Shown in pieces: positions 51,699 through 59,381 of a stretch of DNA of 64,000 nucleotides; the first letter of the stretch is position 1; each line of letters begins with the position of its first letter. This stretch comes from Exiguobacterium sp. SL-9 (GTDB lineage: Bacteria; Bacillota; Bacilli; Exiguobacteriales; Exiguobacteriaceae). Location of the stretch: contig NZ_SJUO01000006.1 in assembly GCF_004336985.1 (NCBI RefSeq), positions 1-64,000 on the forward strand, written 5' to 3'. The translations under genes and the position numbers were made by a program. The notes under the pieces are model-generated. The model ran no database searches, had not been told where the DNA came from, and was given only the letters and a program-made list of their open reading frames with translations.

Positions 51699-52154
51699 AT
51701 GACGAAACAACAACGGATTGACGAAATGAATCGATATCGTGAGCAAAGGAAGCGGCGACGAGACATGTTGTTCGCTCCTGTCCCTGGACTTTTATTTGTC
51801 ACGTTGCTCGCGGATCACATTTGGTGGGTGGGCTTAGGGTTGATGGGTTTGTTCGCCAGCGGTTCAATCGTGTATTTGCTAAAAGAAGGGAAGGCATTCG
51901 CTCGTCTATCCAATCAAAGCGAAGCACGAGTGGCGACGCAAAACGTCTACCGGATTTTAGGTGGGTGGTACGTCTTGATCGTCGGTAGCGTGGCAAGTTA
52001 TAAACTGGCGGTCCCTTGGTGGACATGGATTCTCGTCCTTGGGATGGCGGTGCTGTTGCCGCTTCTGTATAAACGCTTCAATGAGACTGTCCGAAGCGCG
52101 GATGCAGCTCAACCGGTCCGCTCTGAATTGGCAACAGCGAGTGGATTGCTATGA
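51699..52154 (+). CDS. Four-helix membrane protein family, member 6 (subgroup B, divergent)
   Basis: The 151-residue protein has MTKQQRIDEMNRYREQRKRR, the middle KEGKAFARLSNQSEARVATQ and the end SADAAQPVRSELA, where the Asp-Pro-Glu of other members is lost. Four helices. AAAAGGA site. Its stop overlaps member 7. Confidence 0.7.
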   Translation: MTKQQRIDEMNRYREQRKRRRDMLFAPVPGLLFVTLLADHIWWVGLGLMGLFASGSIVYLLKEGKAFARLSNQSEARVATQNVYRILGGWYVLIVGSVASYKLAVPWWTWILVLGMAVLLPLLYKRFNETVRSADAAQPVRSELATASGLL

Positions 52155-52639
52155 AGATGTTGACGAAACAGGAACGAATCGAGCGTTTGCTCGCACATGA
52201 GGATGCGACGTGGCATTGGCGCTATTGGGGTCTCTTCTTCAACCTCATCGTCGTCGCGTTCATCTCGTATCAGACATCGATTTACTTACCGCTCATCCTA
52301 TTTGCAGTGTATTTGCCGCAATTGTGTGTTGCGTGGTGCAAGACGAAAGTGTTGCTGACATTTAATTCAGAGCCTCGCTATCGACGTTGGGTTTACAGTG
52401 ATTTTATCGTCGAATGGTTCATTTTTTTACTGTTTCTCTGTCTGCTTGCTGCTCATCACACCGGGTTTCTCACGATTTGGCCACTCCTAACGATCTTAGG
52501 AGTCGGCACGATTGGTGGGTTGGTGTTTTCACGTCTAGTCCATCGAGTCATACTGACGTTTGATGCACACCACGTGACGAATCGGATGTTCGACGAAGCG
52601 AAAACTGAGCGCTATACGCACCGAAAGACGAGTTCCTGA
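52151..52639 (+). CDS. Four-helix membrane protein family, member 7 (subgroup A)
   Basis: The 162-residue protein has LTKQERIERLLAHED, the middle VLLTFNSEPRYRRWVYSD and the end TFDAHHVTNRMFDEAKTER. Four helices. It overlaps member 6 by 4 nt and starts with two ATGs two codons apart; either may be used. Last gene of the first run, closed by a terminator. Confidence 0.7.
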   Translation: MKMLTKQERIERLLAHEDATWHWRYWGLFFNLIVVAFISYQTSIYLPLILFAVYLPQLCVAWCKTKVLLTFNSEPRYRRWVYSDFIVEWFIFLLFLCLLAAHHTGFLTIWPLLTILGVGTIGGLVFSRLVHRVILTFDAHHVTNRMFDEAKTERYTHRKTSS

Positions 52640-52661
52640 TAGTTGGAACTCGTCTTTTTTC
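52626..52661 (+). terminator. Terminator of the first paralogue run
   Basis: AGACGAGTTCC / GGAACTCGTCT with a 7-nt loop, overlapping the stop of member 7, followed by TTTTTT. Confidence 0.88.
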
Positions 52662-52751
52662 ATTTTTCAGGACATCGGTCCTTTATGCTCGAGTGCTCGA
52701 GGAGTAAGCTTGAGACGTACACAGTATATAGAGAGAATCGAGGAAGAGACT

Positions 52752-53690
52752 ATGTTAGCCATTGTAATTGGACTCGTCATCGGAATTTTGTTACCGATGC
52801 AGACGAGCGTGAACTCGCGTCTGCGCACCATCGTCGGGTCACCGTTCGTCGCGTCGTTCCTGTCATTTGCGATCGGGACGACCTTTTTAACGCTCACGTT
52901 ACTGCTCACCGGGCAGTCATTCGGGATCGAATCATCCATTTTCCAAGGAGAACCGCTTTGGATGTGGTCGGGTGGTTTGTTGGGGGTCATCTTTTTAACG
53001 GGGAACATTTTGCTGTTCCCGAGACTCGGTAGTGTCCAGACCGTCATCATGCCGATCTTTGGACAGATTTTGATGGGACTGTTGATTGACCACTTCGGTT
53101 GGTTTAATTCAACCGTCAACGTCCTCACACCGTGGCGCGTGTTCGGGGCACTGCTCGTCTTACTCGGCGTCGTCTGCACGGTCGCACTCACGGACTGGAT
53201 TAACCGTCGCCGTGGTAAACTCGTCGCCACATCGCAGACGGGAACCGGCAATTTGAACGTCTGGCGCCTCGTCGGAATCGGGACCGGGATGATGAGTGCG
53301 ACACAGACGGCCATCAACGGTTATTTGGGAACGGTGCTCGAATCGGCTTTGAAAGGGGCGCTTGTTTCGTTCGTTGTCGGGACGGTCACGTTACTGCTCA
53401 TCTTGCTCGTCTTGCGGCCGAGCGTTGAATGGCGCGGACTACGCGGTCAGCCTTGGTGGATTTGGCTCGGTGGCATCATCGGGGCACTCTTTATTGGCGG
53501 GAACGTCTTGATTGTGCCGATGGTCGGGACCGGCATCGCCGTCGTCATCGTCATTGTCGGCTTGCTATGCGGAAGCCTGCTCATCGACCGTTTTGGTTGG
53601 TTCGGGGCCGCCAAGAACCCGGTCACTGGGATACAACTCGTCAGTTTACTCGTCATGGTCATCGGGATCATGCTGATTCGTTTATCGTAA
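52752..53690 (+). CDS. YdcZ/DUF606-type DMT transporter (two-domain)
   Basis: The 312-residue protein of about ten helices consists of two repeated DUF606 halves (MLAIVIGLVIGILLPMQTSV ... and VGIGTGMMSATQTAINGYLG ...), each with a conserved DRFGWFG or DHFGWFN motif. Members of the drug/metabolite superfamily export or import small molecules; the substrate is unknown. GAGGAAGAG site. It begins a cluster with single-domain versions and a Crp/Fnr regulator. Confidence 0.85.
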   Translation: MLAIVIGLVIGILLPMQTSVNSRLRTIVGSPFVASFLSFAIGTTFLTLTLLLTGQSFGIESSIFQGEPLWMWSGGLLGVIFLTGNILLFPRLGSVQTVIMPIFGQILMGLLIDHFGWFNSTVNVLTPWRVFGALLVLLGVVCTVALTDWINRRRGKLVATSQTGTGNLNVWRLVGIGTGMMSATQTAINGYLGTVLESALKGALVSFVVGTVTLLLILLVLRPSVEWRGLRGQPWWIWLGGIIGALFIGGNVLIVPMVGTGIAVVIVIVGLLCGSLLIDRFGWFGAAKNPVTGIQLVSLLVMVIGIMLIRLS

Positions 53691-53704
53691 AGGAGGAAGA
53701 CAAC

Positions 53705-54130
53705 ATGCGCGGAGTACTGTTCGCCATCAGCGGCGGCTTCTTTTTGACGCTACAGAGCGTCGCCAACGCTCGCATCAGTTCGAGTATCGGGACGTGGCAG
53801 GCAGCGACGTTGACGCAACTGACGGGTTTTCTCGTCGCACTTGTCATCATGCTCCTCGTTCGCGACCGTTCGTACGTTCACATGCGTCGCGTCGAGCCGC
53901 TCTATTTGTCAGGGGGCGCATTCGCTGCGTTCATCTTGTTCAGCAATATGACGGCCGTGCATGAGCTCGGCGTCACACTCACGATTTCATTGTTTCTCAT
54001 CGCCCAACTCGCCCTCGCGCTCGTCATCGACTGGCGCGGCTGGTTCGGGATGTTGCGCCGGGACTTGAATCGGACGCAACTGCTAGGTGTCATTATGATG
54101 ATCGTCGGGATTCTCGTATTGAAAGGATGA
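53705..54130 (+). CDS. Single-domain DUF606/YdcZ-type DMT protein
   Basis: The 141-residue four-helix protein matches one half of the previous transporter (FFLTLQSVANARISSSIG start, LALALVIDWRGWFGMLRRD). Single-domain members normally work as dimers. AAAGGAGGAAG site; 14 nt after the two-domain gene. Confidence 0.82.
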   Translation: MRGVLFAISGGFFLTLQSVANARISSSIGTWQAATLTQLTGFLVALVIMLLVRDRSYVHMRRVEPLYLSGGAFAAFILFSNMTAVHELGVTLTISLFLIAQLALALVIDWRGWFGMLRRDLNRTQLLGVIMMIVGILVLKG

Positions 54131-54136
54131 CACGTG

Positions 54137-54805
54137 ATGGAACAGATTGACCATTATATGAAGCGGTATGGGTTGGATGTGGTGCTGCCATCAGCCGTCC
54201 GACCTCAACTTAAGCTCGTCCGTTACGCGACGGGGGAGGCGATTTGCACCCAAGGCGCTAAGGCCGAGCAGCTCCACTTTCTCGTCAGTGGAAAGATTCG
54301 GGTGGCCCACACGTCAGTGGCCGGGAAGCGGCTCGTCTTGTCGTTCAAATATCCGCTCGACTTGATTGGCGACATCGAATACGTTCGACGTACGCCGTTC
54401 TTGAACACAGTCGAGGCGGTCACGCCGGTCGAGATGATCGTCGTCCGCTTCGACGACCTCGCGCGTCATGCCAAGGAGGACGTCACGTGGCTCCACTATT
54501 TGCTGGAAGGGATCACGAAGAAGTTCGAGATGAAGTCGCAGTCGATGAGTTTTAACTTGTTTTATCCGGTCAATGTGCGGCTCGCGAGCTATCTGTTGTC
54601 GATGACACCGCAAGAGACGACGCTCGGGTCGACCGTGGATGAGTTGACGGACATCGCCGATTTGATTGGGACGAGCTATCGCCACGTCAACCGAACGCTC
54701 AAACGGTTCGTGGAACAAGGATTGATTGAACGTGATCGTCGGTCGATTGCAATCATTGATCGCGCTGGGCTGATTGCCGTTGCTGGGGAGAGTATTTATG
54801 AATGA
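54137..54805 (+). CDS. Crp/Fnr-family transcriptional regulator (YeiL-like)
   Basis: The 222-residue protein has an N-terminal cyclic-nucleotide-binding-like barrel (IRVAHTSVAGKRLVLSFKYP near 55-74; no cysteine cluster, so not an Fe-S Fnr) and a C-terminal winged helix (LTDIADLIGTSYRHVNRTLKRF). ATG 54137 has AAAGGA 9 nt upstream; a GTG one codon earlier is possible. It sits between DUF606 genes, which it probably regulates. Confidence 0.85.
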   Translation: MEQIDHYMKRYGLDVVLPSAVRPQLKLVRYATGEAICTQGAKAEQLHFLVSGKIRVAHTSVAGKRLVLSFKYPLDLIGDIEYVRRTPFLNTVEAVTPVEMIVVRFDDLARHAKEDVTWLHYLLEGITKKFEMKSQSMSFNLFYPVNVRLASYLLSMTPQETTLGSTVDELTDIADLIGTSYRHVNRTLKRFVEQGLIERDRRSIAIIDRAGLIAVAGESIYE

Positions 54806-54817
54806 GGAGGATACATC

Positions 54818-55291
54818 ATGGCACTTGGGATGATGCTCGCGGTGATGGGCGGGATGCTCGTATGTGTGCAGAATACGTTTAACGCCAAAGTGAAAGAACA
54901 GGTCGGGGCGTGGGCGACGACGACGCTCGTGCTCGCCCTCGGTTTCCTGGCATCGCTACTCGTCGGATTGATTAGTGAAGGAATGGGTCTGTTCGCCGTC
55001 ACGGGGATGGAGACGTGGTATTGGTTCAGCGGCATCATCGGAGTCGGCGTCGTCATGAGTGTGACGCAAGGCGTCCAACAGCTCGGGCCGAGCCACGCCA
55101 TCTCGATCGTCATGGTGTCACAAATCCTATTCGCACTCCTCTGGGATACGCTCGGCTGGTTCGGGCTCGAAGCCATCCCGTTCACATGGAAGACAGCGCT
55201 TGGCATCGTGCTAATCGTTGGTGGGGTGCTGTTGTTCCAGTTGAGTGGGAAAAAAGAGACGGTCCACCAAAAAGAAAAGCAAGCTGTCTAA
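54818..55291 (+). CDS. Single-domain DUF606/YdcZ-type DMT protein
   Basis: The 157-residue protein is a second single-domain DUF606 member (MLVCVQNTFNAKVKEQVGAW start, GPSHAISIVMVSQILFALLW, DTLGWFGLE). With the gene at 53705 it may form a two-subunit transporter, split by the regulator gene. GAGGAGG site. Its end overlaps the convergent zinc-ribbon gene. Confidence 0.82.
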   Translation: MALGMMLAVMGGMLVCVQNTFNAKVKEQVGAWATTTLVLALGFLASLLVGLISEGMGLFAVTGMETWYWFSGIIGVGVVMSVTQGVQQLGPSHAISIVMVSQILFALLWDTLGWFGLEAIPFTWKTALGIVLIVGGVLLFQLSGKKETVHQKEKQAV

Positions 55292-55491
55292 AAGGATTTT
55301 CGACAAGTTGAACAAGTTTGCCCGTGTTCCTGCCGTCTAACGACGGCTTGGCAATGCGGGCATGTTGTCGTGAGCGAGGCGCGGGGTTGGACGGGGGAAC
55401 GGTCTCCGAACGATGACGGATAGATGGTATAAGAGCGGGTCACGATGAAGCCGACGATGCCGAGTAGAATAGCTAAAATCAGAATATCCAT
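55288..55491 (-). CDS. Small membrane protein with zinc ribbon
   Basis: The 67-residue protein has one N-terminal hydrophobic helix (2-18) and a C-terminal zinc-ribbon pattern CPHC ... CSTC at about 44-63. GAGGTA site. The partner is unknown. It overlaps the previous gene's end by 4 nt and is divergent from member 8 of the four-helix family. Confidence 0.7.
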   Translation of the reverse strand: MDILILAILLGIVGFIVTRSYTIYPSSFGDRSPVQPRASLTTTCPHCQAVVRRQEHGQTCSTCRKSF

Positions 55492-55570
55492 CGAAATACC
55501 TCCTAATTATTGGTATGCTACTTGTATATACGGTAAACGATCCGAATTGGTGTCAAGGAGGAATACATTT

Positions 55571-56062
55571 ATGGTGACACTAGAAGAACGAATCGAGCAG
55601 TTGTATAAACGAAATAAGACTGGGATTGTCATGTTAATCGGAACATTTTTAATTGGATTGGCGGGGGGACTGTGGTTTTTTACAGGTGGCACCTATGAGC
55701 AGGTGGCTGCGTTCGTCTTCTTTTTCGTTGTCGCGCTGCCGCTCAGCTTCGTAGCTTGGCGTAAGACAAGAACGCTTTTGACATTCAATGAGGATAAACG
55801 CTATCGTCGCTGGATTCGCTTGAAAGGGTTTCTAAATATCGTCTTATTGATCGGGATGATGGGGATGATGTCGCTCTTTACATCAGGGTTGGTCCTGTTG
55901 TCATTGTTCACCGGGACGGTAGTGAGCTTGGCGATTGCATTTCTACTCATCGAAATGGTGATTGATCGACGCCTTCTTCAAATCGATGATGAGCACGTCG
56001 TCGATAGTCTGATCGGATTGACAAAACGTGAGCGCTTGAAGCGAAAATGGGAGGACAAATGA
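55571..56062 (+). CDS. Four-helix membrane protein family, member 8 (subgroup A)
   Basis: The 163-residue protein has MVTLEERIEQLYKRNK, the middle TLLTFNEDKRYRRWIRLK and the end QIDDEHVVDSLIGLTKRER. Four helices. AAGGAGGA site supports ATG 55571; a longer frame upstream has no site. It overlaps member 9 by 1 nt. Confidence 0.73.
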   Translation: MVTLEERIEQLYKRNKTGIVMLIGTFLIGLAGGLWFFTGGTYEQVAAFVFFFVVALPLSFVAWRKTRTLLTFNEDKRYRRWIRLKGFLNIVLLIGMMGMMSLFTSGLVLLSLFTGTVVSLAIAFLLIEMVIDRRLLQIDDEHVVDSLIGLTKRERLKRKWEDK

Positions 56063-56544
56063 TGGTCGAGCATAAAAACCGCTTGCTTCAATTGATGCGG
56101 TTTGAACAAGTCTCGATTCGTTTATTTGGTCTACTAGTCGCCATCATCATCTTGACCTCGTTTTATCTCCATAGTCGTTACACTTTAACGAACATGCAGG
56201 TGTTCGCAGCCTTTTTAGTCATTTACGCATCACTGATTTTATGGGGCTGGTTACGGATGAAGCTATTGCTTCGCTTTAGTTCGGCTGAGCTGTATCGCCG
56301 ATATGTTCGAATCAACTTTTTATTCATCTTCATGACGGTCATCGGGCTCGCGGTATTTATTTGGGGTACAGTCATTCAAAATTTTCAACACGTCACGTAT
56401 TCATTGCTTGGTATGCTAATCGTCTTGCCTTGTCTTTATTTTGAATGGTGGGTGAATGAGCGACTCAAAAAGATTGATCCAGAACATGTGACGAATCAAG
56501 ACATTCGCCAATATAGACGTTTGAAGAAAGCAGGGGAACAATGA
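56062..56544 (+). CDS. Four-helix membrane protein family, member 9 (subgroup A)
   Basis: The 160-residue protein has VEHKNRLLQLMRFEQ, the middle LLLRFSSAELYRRYVRIN and the end KIDPEHVTNQDIRQYRR. Four helices. ATG 56062 lies 7 nt after GGGAGG. It overlaps the SUKH gene by 4 nt, so the two are co-translated. Confidence 0.73.
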   Translation: MVEHKNRLLQLMRFEQVSIRLFGLLVAIIILTSFYLHSRYTLTNMQVFAAFLVIYASLILWGWLRMKLLLRFSSAELYRRYVRINFLFIFMTVIGLAVFIWGTVIQNFQHVTYSLLGMLIVLPCLYFEWWVNERLKKIDPEHVTNQDIRQYRRLKKAGEQ

Positions 56545-57359
56545 TCATTTGGAACGATATACCGGACGACCCGAACCGGTTGACCGCATTAACGGATGAC
56601 GTGTTGACTGAAGTGGAGACGCGACTCGGAGTGAAACTGCCGATTGATTATCTCGAGGCGATTCGTATCCAGAACGGGGGATATGTCGAACAGCGCGACT
56701 TGCCGATTATATGGAATGGGCAAGATGACATCGCTCTCGTTGATTCAATTGCTGGAGTTGGTTTAAATAAAGGGCTGATCGAATCGAAAGCTTTATTGAC
56801 GGAATGGGGTGTCGAGGATGACCGATTAATCGCCTTCGCTGGTGACGGGCACTTTTTCCTCGCATTCGACTACCGTGCAGGCGCGACGCCGAAGATTGCC
56901 TATATCGATACGGATACGGAAGAGATTGATGTCTTGTTCGACTCATTCCGTCAATTCACGGAAGCGCTCACGACGGTGGATATGGCAGTATATGAAGAAA
57001 TGATTCCAGAACCAGGTACTGAAATGAAACAAGGGGAGGCGCTCCTGAACGATGCGCGACACCTACTCTATAGCGATCATCTAGAAGACAAAAGGATTGG
57101 TGCGGTTATTTGGTTCAATGGATTAGATTCACTTGAGGCGAACGAACTCGTTCGTGAGCTGTTGACCTGGATGGATGACGAGACGTTACGAGAGACGGCG
57201 ACAAGCGTCATTCAAGAAGTCATTATTCGACGGAAGCCTTTAGATCAACAACTGTTCGAAGCATTTTTTGAGACGCTCCACAGGCAAGACGACGTCTATA
57301 GTAAACAACGCTACGAAGAGACGATGTACATTCTCGATAACGATATTCGAGTTGAGTGA
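56541..57359 (+). CDS. SMI1/KNR4 (SUKH) family protein
   Basis: The 272-residue protein has a SUKH domain at about 15-150: TEVETRLGVKLPIDYLEAIR and NGGY, FAGDGHFFLAFDYR, IAYIDTDTEEIDVLFDSF. The C-terminal half is helical. SUKH proteins are frequent immunity proteins of contact-dependent and polymorphic toxins. It is translationally coupled to member 9 of the four-helix family, which links that family to an immunity-type setting. Confidence 0.8.
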   Translation: MIIWNDIPDDPNRLTALTDDVLTEVETRLGVKLPIDYLEAIRIQNGGYVEQRDLPIIWNGQDDIALVDSIAGVGLNKGLIESKALLTEWGVEDDRLIAFAGDGHFFLAFDYRAGATPKIAYIDTDTEEIDVLFDSFRQFTEALTTVDMAVYEEMIPEPGTEMKQGEALLNDARHLLYSDHLEDKRIGAVIWFNGLDSLEANELVRELLTWMDDETLRETATSVIQEVIIRRKPLDQQLFEAFFETLHRQDDVYSKQRYEETMYILDNDIRVE

Positions 57360-57417
57360 AACGATTTGCCGTTTCCTTTCGTAAAAGAAGGTAACGAGAT
57401 TTGATTAGGGGGATTGG

Positions 57418-57897
57418 ATGGTTGACCATAACACAAGACTTGAACGCATGATGGAGAACGATCGAAAGCGACAAAAACAAATGTTGTACCCGACGATAGG
57501 GATCATCGCACTGTTCATCATCTATTTTTGGGCGACGGACGTCCTCTTACTGTTGCCGATCATCTTGGTTGGACAGCTGCCCGTACTGTATAAAGGGTGG
57601 CATCGGATGAAGTTGCTGCTCACCTTCAACGACGATGCTCGCTACCAACAGAAAGTGCGGTCCGAGTTCGGTTTGGCAGTAGGGAACATCGTGTTTCTTT
57701 TGCTGTTGATCGCGAGCTCGATGCTCGGGTGGATCACGCTACTCACGCTCGTCATCGTCGTTATCGTCGGTCTGATCACGTTCCTAGCGCTTGGGATTCG
57801 CATCGACCGTGAGTTGAAAACGATTGACCCGGAGCACGTGACCGCGACGGAGCTTGGCAAGGCGCAACTCGAGCGCGATAAACGAAAGACATCATGA
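57418..57897 (+). CDS. Four-helix membrane protein family, member 10 (subgroup A)
   Basis: The 159-residue protein has VDHNTRLERMMENDRKRQ, the middle LLLTFNDDARYQQKVRSE and the end TIDPEHVTATELGKAQLERD. Four helices. AGGGGGA site. Closest relative is member 11 directly after it. Confidence 0.74.
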   Translation: MVDHNTRLERMMENDRKRQKQMLYPTIGIIALFIIYFWATDVLLLLPIILVGQLPVLYKGWHRMKLLLTFNDDARYQQKVRSEFGLAVGNIVFLLLLIASSMLGWITLLTLVIVVIVGLITFLALGIRIDRELKTIDPEHVTATELGKAQLERDKRKTS

Positions 57898-57912
57898 TGG
57901 GAGTACCTAACT

Positions 57913-58398
57913 ATGGTTAATAAAAATGAACGACTGAAACAAATGGTCGAGAACGACCGAAAGGTGAACCGGACGGCGCTCTTGCTCACGTTCGCAATTT
58001 TAGGGATCGCCTTTTACTTCATCTTTACTCAAGACATCACGGTCGCGACGTTCGCTGTGATCATCATGGCGACGCAATTGCCGAGCCTCTACCGGGCGTG
58101 GCATCGCATGAACTTACTGCTTACGTTTAATGGTGAGGCGCGCTATCAAAAGTTTGTACGGCTCGAGTTCGGCATCGTGCTCGCGAACGTCATCTTGCTT
58201 GGGATCTTTATCGCCATCGCTTGGGCGATTGAAGGGTCACTCGTCCTCTTCGCAATCATGTTGCTCGCTCTGTTCATCCCATTCATCTTCTTGTCAGTAT
58301 GGGTGAACCGAAAAATCGAGTTGATTGACCCGGAGCACGTGACGAATCATGAGCTGCGGACGGCGCATCGCGATGAAGCGAAACGCCAGTTCAAATAA
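57913..58398 (+). CDS. Four-helix membrane protein family, member 11 (subgroup A)
   Basis: The 161-residue protein has VNKNERLKQMVENDRKVN, the middle LLLTFNGEARYQKFVRLE and the end LIDPEHVTNHELRTAHRDE. Four helices. It shares the WHRM helix-2 end with member 10. GGGAG site; 15 nt after member 10. Confidence 0.74.
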   Translation: MVNKNERLKQMVENDRKVNRTALLLTFAILGIAFYFIFTQDITVATFAVIIMATQLPSLYRAWHRMNLLLTFNGEARYQKFVRLEFGIVLANVILLGIFIAIAWAIEGSLVLFAIMLLALFIPFIFLSVWVNRKIELIDPEHVTNHELRTAHRDEAKRQFK

Positions 58399-58409
58399 GG
58401 AGGAAGACG

Positions 58410-58523
58410 ATGGACATGCGAGTGTTGGACATGCTCTGGTCGCTTGGTACCTTTGCTGTCATGTTAGGCGGAATCATTGTGGTACTGAAGCTGATTATCG
58501 GAAAATCGAGTTCAGGCGACTAA
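58410..58523 (+). CDS. Very small membrane protein (37 residues)
   Basis: This short gene has a strong AAGGAGGAAG site 11 nt after member 11. The 37-residue product is one hydrophobic helix (MLWSLGTFAVMLGGIIVVLKLI core) with short charged ends. It probably associates with the four-helix proteins encoded just upstream; that is inference from position. Confidence 0.6.
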   Translation: MDMRVLDMLWSLGTFAVMLGGIIVVLKLIIGKSSSGD

Positions 58524-58556
58524 AAGAAGCATCTGACGTCGTGTCAGATGCTTTTT
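58524..58556. terminator. Bidirectional terminator
   Basis: AAAGAAGCATCTGAC / GTCAGATGCTTTTTCTT around GTCGT separates the plus-strand array from the minus-strand ABC genes. Confidence 0.88.
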
Positions 58557-58557
58557 C

Positions 58558-58647
58558 TTATGAAAACATACCTACCAATATACCGCAGATGACCATACCA
58601 ATCGTATAGAACTTGAAGCGGTGGCGTTCCCAAAACGAGTCGGTCAT
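58558..58647 (-). CDS. Very small membrane protein (29 residues) of the ABC operon
   Basis: An ATG overlapping the ABC ATPase stop codon (ATGA) opens 29 codons: a basic-aromatic start MTDSFWERHRFKFY, then one hydrophobic helix. The coupling, a following terminator, and membrane character support a real small subunit or regulator of the transporter. It is too short for ordinary gene finders. Confidence 0.5.
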   Translation of the reverse strand: MTDSFWERHRFKFYTIGMVICGILVGMFS

Positions 58648-59372
58648 CGTGTCACCGCCACATCGTTCATTGTTCCTTCGACCATCGTGACGAACGCCTC
58701 GTCCGGATCGGTCGTCCCGGAGGCGCGCAACCAGTCTTGGAAGTCGCCTTCATATAACACACGTCCCGCGTGGAGGAAGATGACATGTGCATCAAATTGT
58801 GAGAGGTCATGTAGCTGATGGGTCGAGATGAGGCACGTCCGTCCGTCTTGGACGAGACGGTGTAACCGCCGCATGATGTGGATCCGGGATGCCGGGTCGA
58901 CCCCGCTCGTCGGTTCGTCGAACAGATAGAGGGAGCGCTTGACCGAGGCAAGTAACGTCACGAATAACCATTTCCGCTCCCCGACCGACATCTTCCCGAG
59001 TTTCATCTTCCATAAGTGTTCGAATAGTTCTTGCTCCCGAGCGGTCGAGAGGCCGTTCACATATGACTCGAGTTTCTTGAAATCGGGACGTTTGGACAAC
59101 CGTCCGATAAAGTAGGTGAGGTCTTTGCCGGTCAGTTCATTGTAGTATAGAATATTTTGCGTCAAATAGAGCATGTCTGTCGAGGGGACGAGCGACAACG
59201 ACGCATGATCAACTGAGAGTGTGCCGGTCATGCAATCGAACAGTGTTGTCTTCCCGGCACCGTTTTGTCCGATCAAGACGTTCAGCTTATTCGGTTGCAG
59301 TGTGAACGAAACACCGTCGAGCACAGGACGCGTCGCTTTCGGATAGTGATAAGTAAGTTGGTGTACGTGCAT
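58644..59372 (-). CDS. ABC transporter ATP-binding protein
   Basis: The 242-residue ATPase has Walker A IGQNGAGKTTLFDC, a signature region with the divergent KMSVGERKWLFV, and Walker B LYLFDEPTSGVDP. The loss of the SGG in the signature (MSVGE) is unusual. It pairs with the permease encoded upstream (9 nt gap) and a small peptide gene downstream. Confidence 0.85.
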   Translation of the reverse strand: MHVHQLTYHYPKATRPVLDGVSFTLQPNKLNVLIGQNGAGKTTLFDCMTGTLSVDHASLSLVPSTDMLYLTQNILYYNELTGKDLTYFIGRLSKRPDFKKLESYVNGLSTAREQELFEHLWKMKLGKMSVGERKWLFVTLLASVKRSLYLFDEPTSGVDPASRIHIMRRLHRLVQDGRTCLISTHQLHDLSQFDAHVIFLHAGRVLYEGDFQDWLRASGTTDPDEAFVTMVEGTMNDVAVTR

Positions 59373-59381
59373 AAGAACCTC

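Noticed and set aside
49740-58398. The paralogue array as a mobile element or simple sequence repeat
   Set aside because: The copies are strongly divergent at DNA level, have individual ribosome sites, and no transposase, terminal repeats or integrase is present.
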